In this document: one piece after another, positions 33,871-42,241 of the stretch
Layout: each line of letters starts with the position of its first letter
Position numbering within the stretch: position 1 is the first letter of the stretch
DNA from: JAZDEY01 sp043808325 [NCBI: Candidatus Eiseniibacteriota bacterium]
Lineage (GTDB): Bacteria; Arandabacterota; Arandabacteria; Arandabacterales
Assembly (NCBI GenBank): GCA_043808325.1
Contig: JAZDEY010000082.1
Coordinates: 1 to 64,000 of the forward strand
Direction: 5' to 3'
Length of the DNA: 64,000 nucleotides
Position numbers and translations under genes: made by a program
The notes under the pieces: generated by a model
What the model saw: only the letters and a program-made list of their open reading frames with translations
The model's database searches: none
What the model was told of the DNA's origin: nothing

Positions 33871-34103
33871 GGTTCCAACCTTTCAAAGAGGTCTGAGTGA
33901 TTACGACCTAGAAGGTAGATCGCCCGAAAAGCCCACGGACTTAAGATCATTCTCTGCAATTGGCCCGTCACCTGTCCTGCTTTCTTGAGCGAGAGGACTT
34001 TCCTGATGAATCGGGTGTCGGAGAGGGTACGGCCGCGTGTTCTCAGCCCGAAACCGGGCGTGAGCCAAGCTTCATCAAAAAAGGTTTCCCACCATTCATG
34101 CAC
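33867..34103 (-). pseudogene. Possible methyltransferase N-terminal remnant
   Basis: 78 residues from GTG. The opening WWETFFDEAWL...TLSDTRFIRKVLSLKKAGQV resembles the leader of class I SAM-dependent methyltransferases, which should continue into a glycine-rich LDLCCGxG motif. That motif is absent; an unrelated tail follows to the stop. Read as a truncated or recombined gene. It could instead be an unrelated small protein, since it overlaps the next gene in ATGA fashion. Confidence 0.4.
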
Positions 34104-34248
34104 TGTGGTCCCCTCTTAGCTTATTCCCGCGCCTAACCCGCACCGAATCGAGCTTAAGATGTTGTGTAATGCGAAACCTTTAGGTTAACTTAATAGGCAC
34201 GGAGCCCTTAGGCAAGAGGGGAAAACCCGGATCGGAATAGAGATCGGC

Positions 34249-37023
34249 ATGAGAAGGAAGATTGCCCTGACACTGGTGTGCGCCGCAGTGGCCTTTGCGG
34301 CCGCATTCATTCAGTTTGTGAATCGCGGCTACGTTGGAGCGATAGATGCCGGCGACTCGGTCCGACTTATGGGCTATGGCCCGCACCTACGCGCACCGTG
34401 GCAGCGCGTTGCCTTCTATCCCATAGAGACCCGCGAGATCACCATCAGGAACTCATCCGAGGGACCACAGGGCAGATTCAACTTCGACATCAGTCTGGAG
34501 TTGTCGGTCCGCCGCAACAACGTGGCCGCGCTCCACCGGTCCTATCGTGGGAAGTACGCCGAGGTCCTGATCTCACCGCTCGTCGCCGATTTCCTGAGGC
34601 GCCGCGGGGATGGATCCGGTAACTGGGACTGGGGAGGCGATACTCAGAAGACCGGCAAAGAGATCGTTACTTATCTCAATTCCTCACTCGCTACATATAA
34701 AATCAATGTGTACGCGGCGTCGCTCCGGTCCTTCGAGGTGGTCACCAACCCGGAGGACAAGAGGATATCGGCTGTCGCCGACCAGGTCGGGGGGCGAGTG
34801 ATCGTCGTCGGTTGTGACGGCTTTGACTGGGAGATCTACCGGGCAGTCTCGAAGATCAAGCGCATGCCCAACATCGAGAAGCTGATTGCCGAGGGCGCAA
34901 CCGGCGATTTGCTCTCGATGGAACCCTTGATCTCTCCCATGATCTGGACCACGCTGGCAACCGGTGTCGAGCCTCCGGCTCACGGCATAGTGGACTTTCT
35001 GATGAAGGATGCTGCCACGGGCGAAGACGTGCCCATATCAAGCGGCATGCGGCGGGTGCCCGCCCTGTGGAACATGATGACGCGCTTCGGGCGGTCCTCA
35101 GGTTTCATCGGATGGCTGGGGACCTTTCCGGCCGAAGCGGTCAAGGGTTTCATGGTGTCGGACCGCGTGGGCTATCACATCTTCGATCCCCGCTGGCAGA
35201 AGGGCGCTTCCTATGAGGCCGACCGGGGCGGCGCCCGCCGCGCCGACACACCCGGCCTCATCTATCCCGATAATCTCGTGGGCGAGATTCGGCCCTTTAT
35301 CCTCGACGCCAGCGAGGTTCCCTACGAGACCGTGGCGGATTTCATAAAGGTCGGGCGCGACCAGATCGCGCCCCAGGCGAAGACTTTCGATCCGCTGGAC
35401 CTTCCCCGAAATCTGAGAGTCGCCCTGGCATCGAACCTCACCTACGAGAGCGTTGCCCGGTATGCATACAAGCAGTACCGGCCCCAGCTCTTCTCGGTAT
35501 ACCTCGATCTTATCGATAACACATGTCATCTTTTCATCAAGTATATGGAGCCTCATACTCAGGACGTATCCGACCGGGACGCGCAGAAATATGGCGGAGC
35601 AGTGCTGGAGGCCTATGCTCACACCGATCGCTTGGTCGGTGAGTGGCTCAAGGTGGTCGACGAGGGGACCACCCTGATCTTCCTCTCCGATCACGGCTTC
35701 AAGAGCGGCGACCTGCGGCCTAGGGCACCCTCGGTCGTAGGCGCGCCTCAGGCGGTCGCCTGGCACAGGATGGCGGGTGCGATCGCCCTCTATGGCAACC
35801 ACGTCCGGAAGGGGGCCAAGCTCACCGATGCGGGTATCCTCGACATCGCCCCGACAATCTTGCGACTGGTCGGTCTTCCCAAAGCCAAGGACATGTCGGG
35901 GCGGGTGCTCGAGGCCGCCTTCGATTCCGATTGGCTCGCGGTCTCATCCCAGACCGGCGAGATAGCAACCTACGGGGTGCGGACCGCGGTAGCATCGTCA
36001 CCGAGACAGAAGGAAGAAGAAGCGGCCATCCTCGATCGGCTCAAGGCCCTGGGCTACGTGGGAGGCGCGCCCACCGACCTCACCAAACTTGCTCACTCGC
36101 TGATGATGAAGGGGGAATTCGACAAGGCGATCGAGATCTGGAACGAGATCCTTGCCAAGGAACCCGGCAATCTCGATGTTGTCGTCGCGATGGGCAATGC
36201 CCTGATCCAGAAGGGCGACCTTGATAAGGCCTACATGGTGCTCAGTGACGCCACCAAGAAGGATCCGAACTTCCTGCCGGCCCGGAATATGCTGGCCCTC
36301 TACCACATCAACGTGGGTCACCTCGATGAGGCGGCCAGGATCTCGAAGGGCGTGATCGCCAACGATCCCAAGAACGCCGAGGCCTATTTTAACCTCGGAG
36401 TGGTGCTGGACCAGCAGGGAAGATACGACGAGTCTTTCGCAGCCTTCAAGCAATCGGTCGAGCTCCGGGGGGATTTCGACCAGGCCCGGATGAACCTTGG
36501 CAACGCCTACCTTCGGCGGGGCAGGTCTGTCGAGGCCAAGATCCAGTTTGAGAAGGCAATTGAGATAAACCCCGGCGACCCGCACGCGTGGTACTCGCTG
36601 GGGCGGATAGCCCAGACGACCAACAGACCCAACGATGCTATCGCCAATTACCGTGAGGCACTGAAGCGCATGCCGAGCTTCAACCCTGCGCGCATAGGTC
36701 TGGCGATCGCTCTCGCCTCAGGCGGACAATTCGAAGAGGCGAAACGGGAGCTCGAGAGCGGCCTTCAATACAAATTCGACCTGGGTGCGATCAATACCAA
36801 TATCGGTATCCTCGACCGCCAAATTGGGGATGCGGCCTCCGCCGAGAAGCATTTTAAACAGGCAATAGCTGCAGACCCTCAATATATCCCGGCGAGACTT
36901 GACCTGGCGGATCTTTATGCCGGCCGGGGAGACAAGGCCAAAGCGCGCCGAGAGGTCGAAGCCGCCTTGCGGCTTGACCCCACAAATGCCGAGGCCAAGA
37001 GACTCCTCGGAACTCTGAGGTAG
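34249..37023 (+). CDS. SPFH-like/type I phosphodiesterase/TPR fusion protein
   Basis: 924 residues. N-terminal signal anchor (4-24). Residues about 25-180 look like an SPFH/prohibitin domain (GYVGAIDAGDSVRLMGYGPHLRAPWQRV, later SLRSFEVVTNPEDKRISAVADQV). Residues about 185-600 are a type I phosphodiesterase/nucleotide pyrophosphatase domain with VVGCDGFDWE, a WTTLATG nucleophile loop and the metal motif LSDHGF. The rest (about 615-920) is some eight TPR repeats. The enzyme and TPR parts would lie outside the membrane. Related sulfatase-fold/TPR proteins are common in candidate phyla; the SPFH-like front is the odd part. Substrate unknown. Confidence 0.82.
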   Translation: MRRKIALTLVCAAVAFAAAFIQFVNRGYVGAIDAGDSVRLMGYGPHLRAPWQRVAFYPIETREITIRNSSEGPQGRFNFDISLELSVRRNNVAALHRSYRGKYAEVLISPLVADFLRRRGDGSGNWDWGGDTQKTGKEIVTYLNSSLATYKINVYAASLRSFEVVTNPEDKRISAVADQVGGRVIVVGCDGFDWEIYRAVSKIKRMPNIEKLIAEGATGDLLSMEPLISPMIWTTLATGVEPPAHGIVDFLMKDAATGEDVPISSGMRRVPALWNMMTRFGRSSGFIGWLGTFPAEAVKGFMVSDRVGYHIFDPRWQKGASYEADRGGARRADTPGLIYPDNLVGEIRPFILDASEVPYETVADFIKVGRDQIAPQAKTFDPLDLPRNLRVALASNLTYESVARYAYKQYRPQLFSVYLDLIDNTCHLFIKYMEPHTQDVSDRDAQKYGGAVLEAYAHTDRLVGEWLKVVDEGTTLIFLSDHGFKSGDLRPRAPSVVGAPQAVAWHRMAGAIALYGNHVRKGAKLTDAGILDIAPTILRLVGLPKAKDMSGRVLEAAFDSDWLAVSSQTGEIATYGVRTAVASSPRQKEEEAAILDRLKALGYVGGAPTDLTKLAHSLMMKGEFDKAIEIWNEILAKEPGNLDVVVAMGNALIQKGDLDKAYMVLSDATKKDPNFLPARNMLALYHINVGHLDEAARISKGVIANDPKNAEAYFNLGVVLDQQGRYDESFAAFKQSVELRGDFDQARMNLGNAYLRRGRSVEAKIQFEKAIEINPGDPHAWYSLGRIAQTTNRPNDAIANYREALKRMPSFNPARIGLAIALASGGQFEEAKRELESGLQYKFDLGAINTNIGILDRQIGDAASAEKHFKQAIAADPQYIPARLDLADLYAGRGDKAKARREVEAALRLDPTNAEAKRLLGTLR

Positions 37024-37069
37024 GCGCTTCCACGGGCGCAGAAATTTGCACACCCACCCCACATCTTTC

Positions 37070-37098
37070 TTGACAAAACAAACCCTACCCATTATGTT
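37070..37098 (+). promoter_or_regulatory. Promoter of the recombinase gene
   Basis: TTGACA (37070-37075), 17-base spacer, TATGTT (37093-37098). A small hairpin with stem GCCTG/CAGGC follows in the leader, and AAAGGAG precedes the ATG at 37158. Confidence 0.6.
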
Positions 37099-37157
37099 AC
37101 CAAACACGGAGGGACGCCTGGGTCATCAGGCACGGATTCGCAAAAGGAGCGTCGGCC

Positions 37158-38027
37158 ATGTATGCCAATAGGCAAGCTATCGTACCGCAGGATGTCGTCA
37201 AGCAGTTCAAGCAGGATCTCACCCAGCGTGGATACAGTGCAAGAACGACTGAAGTCTACGCAACAGCCGTATCATCCTTCCTGAAAGCAGTGCCCAACCC
37301 GGCATCTCCCACACCTGATGATGCCGACAAGTACATCCGGGGCATCCTCGAGGGCACGTCGAAGGGTGGTGCATCACAGTCTTCGGTGGGTATCGCCGCC
37401 AGTGCCATCAAGCTGCTCTTCAAACACCAGTTCGGAAAACCGCTCGAGCTCTCGGTGGAGCTCAAGAGACGGGCGCGGCCGATGCCGTCGATTCTCAGCA
37501 GGGAGGAGATCCAGAAGATCGTCAGTATCACGAGGAACGTCAGCCACAGACTGATCTTCCAGCTCATGTATTCTTCGGGCCTCAAGCTGGATGAGCTTCT
37601 GGGCCTCCAGGTAAAGGACGTCGACATCGAGGGGAAGAAGCTCACCATCCGCGGCAACGCGAAGAGCGGCAGAAAAGCCAAGTCCCAAAGGGAGACCATC
37701 CTCTCGGACAAGATTGGCCCAATGCTTCATGCGTTCGTCTCGGATAGGGGTCCAGAGGATTACGTGTTCCCTGGCATCGAGGGCGGCCCGATGACCCCGA
37801 GAGCAGTCCAGAAAGCCTTCAAGCAGGCTCTGAAGAAGGCGGACATTAAGAGGAAGGCCAGCTGCAATTCGCTGAGACATTCCTTCGCGGTCCATCTGCT
37901 TCAGAAGGGTACGGACATAAAGCACGTCAGGCGGCTGCTCGGGCACGCCCGGACCGAGACCACGTCGATCTACAAGCGACTGGTCACCGAAGAGAAGGTT
38001 GCGATAAAGAGCCCGCTGGACCTATAG
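37158..38027 (+). CDS. Tyrosine recombinase (phage integrase family), catalytic residues altered
   Basis: 289 residues. SAM-like N-terminal DNA-binding domain (about 10-92) and C-terminal catalytic domain, XerC/D length. Catalytic alignment: the first arginine (in GLR) is Lys143 (SSGLKLDELL); the motif HxLRH reads N237-S-L-R240-H241; LLGH gives His263; nucleophile Tyr272 (SIYKRL) is present. Two of the conserved residues are therefore changed while the fold and tyrosine remain. It has its own promoter and terminator and no adjoining phage or integron genes. It may be a lineage-specific recombinase with reduced activity or a site-specific DNA-binding protein. Confidence 0.85.
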   Translation: MYANRQAIVPQDVVKQFKQDLTQRGYSARTTEVYATAVSSFLKAVPNPASPTPDDADKYIRGILEGTSKGGASQSSVGIAASAIKLLFKHQFGKPLELSVELKRRARPMPSILSREEIQKIVSITRNVSHRLIFQLMYSSGLKLDELLGLQVKDVDIEGKKLTIRGNAKSGRKAKSQRETILSDKIGPMLHAFVSDRGPEDYVFPGIEGGPMTPRAVQKAFKQALKKADIKRKASCNSLRHSFAVHLLQKGTDIKHVRRLLGHARTETTSIYKRLVTEEKVAIKSPLDL

Positions 38028-38058
38028 AGACTGTATCGACAGGCCGGCTACTACAGGA

Positions 38059-38087
38059 TGACCCCATGGGACCGTCCCGTGGGGTCA
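38059..38087 (+). terminator. Rho-independent-type terminator
   Basis: Stem TGACCCCA-T-GGGA (38059-38071) pairs with TCCC-G-TGGGGTCA (38075-38087) around a CCG loop, with one T.G wobble. T-rich sequence (GTTCTTTGGCGGTTTT) follows. It closes the recombinase gene 32 bases after its stop. Confidence 0.7.
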
Positions 38088-38252
38088 GTTCTTTGGCGGT
38101 TTTCGTATTGACTTGCAGCCCGCTGCATATATCATGATCTAGGTTACTTCACTCTTTTCAACATAACCTGACTGGAGCCTGCGGGGTCGCATATGGAAGC
38201 TGCGATCATGGCAAAGCCGACGCGCAGAGCATTGAAGAAGGAGGCAAGGCAC

Positions 38253-38864
38253 GTGAGGATGCTGATCCTTTATTACTCTCTCTATGGCCACATTCACCGT
38301 ATGGCACAGGCGGTATCTGAAGGCGCCAGGGAGGTTCCGGGAGTAGACGTGTTTCTGCGCCGAGTCCCGGAGACGCTACCCGAGGTGGTGCTTGAGAAGA
38401 TGGGGGCGCTGGAGGCCCAGAAATCGATGGCCGCTGTTCCCATGTGCACAGTCGAGGAACTGGGACTGGCCGACGCCGTGATCTTCGGGACTCCCACGCG
38501 CTACGGCAACATGTGCGGTCAGATGCGCCAGTTCCTTGACGCCACGGGCGGCCTATGGACAAGAGGCGCCTTGGTGGGCAAGGTGGGCAGCGTATTTACA
38601 AGCTCGGCCACGCAGCACGGCGGCCAGGAATCGACCATCCTGAGTTTTCACACAACCCTGCTTCATCACGGGATGGTGGTTGTCGGACTGCCGTATGCCT
38701 TCCAGGGCCAGACGCGCATGGACCAGATCACCGGTGGTTCCCCTTACGGGGCCTCCACGATCGCTGGAGCCAAGGGCGAGCGGTGGCCAAGCGAGAACGA
38801 GCTCGCCGCCGCGAGATACCAGGGCAGGCACACCGCAACCATAGCATCGAAACTCTCGAAGTAG
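38253..38864 (+). CDS. wrbA: NAD(P)H:quinone oxidoreductase, WrbA-type flavoprotein
   Basis: 203 residues from GTG 38253, chosen because AAGGAGG (38238-38244) sits 8 bases before it. The frame opens earlier at 38193. Flavodoxin-like fold with the FMN phosphate loop [47 protein letters not shown] and [12 protein letters not shown], all WrbA signatures. It reduces quinones by two electrons, limiting superoxide formation. First of a run of oxygen-defence genes on the same strand. Confidence 0.92.
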   Translation: MRMLILYYSLYGHIHRMAQAVSEGAREVPGVDVFLRRVPETLPEVVLEKMGALEAQKSMAAVPMCTVEELGLADAVIFGTPTRYGNMCGQMRQFLDATGGLWTRGALVGKVGSVFTSSATQHGGQESTILSFHTTLLHHGMVVVGLPYAFQGQTRMDQITGGSPYGASTIAGAKGERWPSENELAAARYQGRHTATIASKLSK

Positions 38865-38890
38865 CCGGTGCGGGCAGCCATATGGTCATC

Positions 38891-38919
38891 TTGACTTGAA
38901 TTGAGGCCATCACTAGATT
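38891..38919 (+). promoter_or_regulatory. Promoter of the flavin reductase-rubredoxin gene
   Basis: TTGACT (38891-38896), 17-base spacer, TAGATT (38914-38919), followed within 10 bases by GGAGG and the ATG at 38940, so the leader would be very short. Confidence 0.5.
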
Positions 38920-38939
38920 GCATACGGAGGAAAATGTAG

Positions 38940-39650
38940 ATGGACACCAAGGCTCTCTGGCTTTGCAGTTACGGTCTGTACGTGGTCAGCTCGCGGAAGG
39001 GAGACAATCTCAACGGGCAGATCGTCAACACCGTGTTTCAGGTGACTGCTGAACCTCCCACTATTGTCGTGAGCGTCAACAGATCCAACCTGACCCATGA
39101 ATTCATCTCTTCAAGCAAGGCCTTTGCAGCCTCCATCCTTTCCACCGTGACTCCGATGTCGTTCATCGGCACGTGGGGCTTCAAGTCAGGCAGGGAGATC
39201 GATAAGTTCAAAGACACCAAGTACCGGACCGGGAAGACCGGCTCACCCATAGTGCTGGATTACTCCCTCGGCTATATCGAAGCAGAAGTGATAGACAAGC
39301 TTGATGTAGGCACCCACACCATCTTCGTCGGCAAAGTGGTCGATTGTGGCGTCACGGGTCAGGGCGAACCTATGACCTACGCTTATTATCACCAGGTGAA
39401 GAAAGGCAAGACCCCGAAGGCTGCCGCGACCTATCAGGAAGATCAAAGGATCCAGGCACCGGGCTCAGGAACCAGGGAGGAGACAAAGATGAGGAAGTAC
39501 AGATGCACCGTATGCGGATATATTTACGATCCAAAGGCCGGAGATCCTGATGCCGGAATAAAGCCGGGCACGGCCTTCGAAGACCTGCCCGACGACTGGG
39601 CCTGCCCGGTTTGCGGTGTGGCCAAGGACCAATTTGAGCCTGCGGAGTAA
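38940..39650 (+). CDS. Flavin reductase-rubredoxin fusion (high-molecular-weight rubredoxin)
   Basis: 236 residues. Residues 1-165 form a flavin-reductase-like FMN-binding domain ([20 protein letters not shown] and [13 protein letters not shown]). Residues 184-236 are a complete rubredoxin with CTVCGY (Cys189, 192) and CPVCGV (Cys222, 225). The architecture equals Hrb of Moorella, which hands electrons from NAD(P)H to flavodiiron protein; that gene follows here. Inside the gene, GGGAGG (39475-39480) lies 8 bases before the ATG at 39489 (Met184), exactly at the domain border, so free rubredoxin may also be made. Confidence 0.92.
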   Translation: MDTKALWLCSYGLYVVSSRKGDNLNGQIVNTVFQVTAEPPTIVVSVNRSNLTHEFISSSKAFAASILSTVTPMSFIGTWGFKSGREIDKFKDTKYRTGKTGSPIVLDYSLGYIEAEVIDKLDVGTHTIFVGKVVDCGVTGQGEPMTYAYYHQVKKGKTPKAAATYQEDQRIQAPGSGTREETKMRKYRCTVCGYIYDPKAGDPDAGIKPGTAFEDLPDDWACPVCGVAKDQFEPAE

Positions 39651-39735
39651 TCGCCGGATCTGGAGTCTGCGGAACTGAAACCCGTGTAGCTTAAGTCCGC
39701 AAGCAATACGCGGGGTGTGGAGGAGGCTCGCACCT

Positions 39736-40923
39736 ATGGCCGTGAGAACAATCAAGGACAATGTCTACTACGTTGGCGCGATCGACTGGCAGCGGCGGCT
39801 CTTTGACTCCCTGATCCCGCTTCCCGACGGAACCAGCTACAATGCGTATCTCATCCGGGGAAATGACAGGACCGCTCTCATAGACACGGTCGATCCTTCA
39901 CGAGAGCAGGAGCTCTTGAGCAATCTCAAGGAGCTCGGTGTCGAGAAGCTCGATTACATAATCGCCAATCACGCCGAGCAGGATCACTCGGGTCTGATCG
40001 GCAGAATGGCTGAGCTCCATCCCGAGTCCAAGATCGTTACCAATCCCAAGTGCAAGGATCTTCTGCGCGAGCACCTTCTCGTTTCTGAGGACAGGTTCTT
40101 GACCGTAGAGGACGGCCAGAGCCTGCCGCTAGGGGGCAAGACCCTGCAATTCATGCTTGCGCCCTGGGTGCACTGGCCCGAGACCATGTTCACGTACCTG
40201 GTCGAGGACAAGATTCTCTTTCCGTGCGATTTCCTCGGGGCTCATCTCGCTACCTCAGAGCTCTTCGTCGAAAGTGTCGCGGACTTCCATGAGGCTGCGA
40301 AACGCTACTATGCCGAAATCATGATGCCCTTCAGGAACAATGTTCAGAAGCACCTGGCAAGACTCGCGGGAGTCGATATCCGTGTGGTGGCCCCCAGCCA
40401 CGGTCCGATCCATCTCAATCCCGAGTCCATTATCAAGGCTTACAGCGAATGGTCTTCGGACAGTGTGAAAAACGAGGTCGTCATACCTTACATTTCGATG
40501 CACGGCAGCACCCAGAGGATGGTGGACTATCTGGTCGGCGAACTGATCGGGCGCAGGATCGTGGTGAAGCCCTTTGACCTGGTGGTAACCGACGTCGGCA
40601 AACTCGCGATGGCACTGGTTGATGCTGCGACCATCGTGATAGCCGCCCCGACTGTGCTGGTCGGGCCCCACCCCCTGGCGGTCTACGCCACCTACCTTGC
40701 CAATGCCCTGAGGCCGAAGGTGCGATTCGCCGGCGTTGTGGGCTCGTACGGCTGGGGATCCAAGATGCTTGACACCATAAAGGCGATGATCCCCGATCTG
40801 AAGGTTGAAGTCCTGACGCCGGTCATAGTAAAAGGATACCCAAAGCCCGCCGATTTTGAGGCACTCGGCAAGTTGGCGGATGAGATCCTGGGGAAACACA
40901 GGCAGGCCGGCCTGACGGCCTGA
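39736..40923 (+). CDS. Flavodiiron protein (A-type, FprA/ROO)
   Basis: 395 residues from ATG 39736 with GGAGG upstream. N-terminal metallo-beta-lactamase-like di-iron domain with the H-x-E-x-D-H ligands (His79, Glu81, Asp83, His84), then the bridging Asp in PCDFLGAHL and the distal His of PSHGPI. C-terminal flavodoxin domain (about 250-395) with YISMHGSTQRM and APTVLVGPHP. It reduces O2 to water or NO to N2O in anaerobes. The rubredoxin donor is encoded directly upstream. Confidence 0.94.
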   Translation: MAVRTIKDNVYYVGAIDWQRRLFDSLIPLPDGTSYNAYLIRGNDRTALIDTVDPSREQELLSNLKELGVEKLDYIIANHAEQDHSGLIGRMAELHPESKIVTNPKCKDLLREHLLVSEDRFLTVEDGQSLPLGGKTLQFMLAPWVHWPETMFTYLVEDKILFPCDFLGAHLATSELFVESVADFHEAAKRYYAEIMMPFRNNVQKHLARLAGVDIRVVAPSHGPIHLNPESIIKAYSEWSSDSVKNEVVIPYISMHGSTQRMVDYLVGELIGRRIVVKPFDLVVTDVGKLAMALVDAATIVIAAPTVLVGPHPLAVYATYLANALRPKVRFAGVVGSYGWGSKMLDTIKAMIPDLKVEVLTPVIVKGYPKPADFEALGKLADEILGKHRQAGLTA

Positions 40924-40943
40924 TACAGCGAAGGAGGTTCGAG

Positions 40944-41417
40944 ATGGCCATATTCAAGGCAAGCGAGATCTTACAGATCGCCATGAGAATCGAGGAGAAC
41001 GGAGAGAAGATGTACAGCCATGCCGTGACCTTGACTGATGATCCCAAGCTCAAGGAGCTCCTGGGCTTGCTTGCCGGTGAGGAGACAAAGCACAAGAAGG
41101 TTTTCGTGGAGATGGTCTCCAAGCTCGAGAACTACGAACCCCCGGAGACCTACCCGGGCGAGTATTTCGCATATCTGCGCGCGTACGCGGACAGCATCGT
41201 TTTCCCACCGGACGAGATGCAAGAGGAGCTCGAGGATCTCTACGACGTGGAAGAGGCGATTGAGTTTGCAATGCAGCGCGAAATCGAATCCATTCTGTAC
41301 TACATCGAGACCAAGTCCGTAGTCCCCAAGAGCCAGGCCGACCAAATCGACAAGATAATCGCAGAGGAGCGCAAGCACTATCTCAAGTTAGTCGACGTCA
41401 GGAAGGGCCTGGACTGA
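40944..41417 (+). CDS. Ferritin-like/rubrerythrin-type di-iron protein
   Basis: 157 residues, four-helix bundle. Ligand pattern: Glu in MRIEENGEKMYSHA, ExxH in EETKH, Glu in MQREIESILYYIE, ExxH in EERKH. No rubredoxin domain, but one is available from the upstream fusion gene. GAAGGAGG precedes the start, 20 bases after the flavodiiron stop, so the two are co-transcribed and probably share a peroxide/oxygen defence role. Confidence 0.85.
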   Translation: MAIFKASEILQIAMRIEENGEKMYSHAVTLTDDPKLKELLGLLAGEETKHKKVFVEMVSKLENYEPPETYPGEYFAYLRAYADSIVFPPDEMQEELEDLYDVEEAIEFAMQREIESILYYIETKSVVPKSQADQIDKIIAEERKHYLKLVDVRKGLD

Positions 41418-41425
41418 GACCGCGG

Positions 41426-42184
41426 ATGGGCATCTATGAGAGGTTCGCGGACTTGTATGCTCACGGCCCCTATCCCGGGTACAGCCGGAGGATGGCCGAG
41501 CTCGTGCCTCTAACCCTCCGAAAGCTTGATGTGCACGCCAAGACCATTCTCGATGTAGCCTGCGGGGAGGGTACTTTTGCTGTAGCGATGGCAAAGCAGG
41601 GGTTCGACGTCACCGGCCTCGATCTGTCTCCCCACATGCTTGGGATAGCTCGGCGCCGCGCCGACCAGGAAAGCCTCGGGGTGAGACTTGTGCTGGGCGA
41701 CATGCGCTCCCTCGGGTTCGGCAGCCGATTCGATCTTGTCACATGCTGGTATGACAGCCTGAACTACCTTCTCCACGGCCGGGAGATCCTGGCCGCTTTC
41801 ACGGGAATCTCTGAGGCTCTGAATCCCGGCGGCGTTTTCATCTTTGACATGAACACGATCTACGGGCTCGCCGTACTGTGGCGGTCACACCCCTTCTTTG
41901 TGGCCCAGGATGCTCCCGACATTTTCGACGTTCACATCAACAGTTACGATGCCGAGACCAAGACCGCAACCAAGCGCATAGTGGGTTTCGCAAGACAGGG
42001 AGGAATCTGGGACCGCATCGACGAGGAGCACGTGGAACGCGGTTATAGTCTGGAGGAAATCAGGACGTGCCTTGCGGATTCCGGGCTCGAAGAGATCGCA
42101 TGCTGGGCCAGTCTCGAGAATTGGACTGCGCCCGGCCCTGAGACAGGGCGCGTATGGTTCGTTGCGAAAAGAAGCGCTACCTGA
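41426..42184 (+). CDS. Class I SAM-dependent methyltransferase
   Basis: 252 residues. Starts YERFADLYAHGPYPGYSRRMAEL. Motif I is ILDVACGEGTFAVAMAKQGFDVTGLDLS, motif II VRLVLGDMRSL and motif III ALNPGGVFIFDMNT. The form DMNTxYGL is typical of small-molecule methyltransferases near ubiquinone-type or unknown substrates. Only 8 bases separate it from the ferritin-like gene, so it is on the same transcript, but the substrate is not evident. Confidence 0.85.
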   Translation: MGIYERFADLYAHGPYPGYSRRMAELVPLTLRKLDVHAKTILDVACGEGTFAVAMAKQGFDVTGLDLSPHMLGIARRRADQESLGVRLVLGDMRSLGFGSRFDLVTCWYDSLNYLLHGREILAAFTGISEALNPGGVFIFDMNTIYGLAVLWRSHPFFVAQDAPDIFDVHINSYDAETKTATKRIVGFARQGGIWDRIDEEHVERGYSLEEIRTCLADSGLEEIACWASLENWTAPGPETGRVWFVAKRSAT

Positions 42185-42241
42185 TAGCCTCCAGTGCTGA
42201 GGCCACCCGATGATGCCCGACCGAGGGAGGTAGGTTGAGAC

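Noticed and set aside
34175-34186. Five-base inverted repeat AACCT-TT-AGGTT between divergent genes
   Set aside because: Too short to distinguish from chance without a conserved copy.
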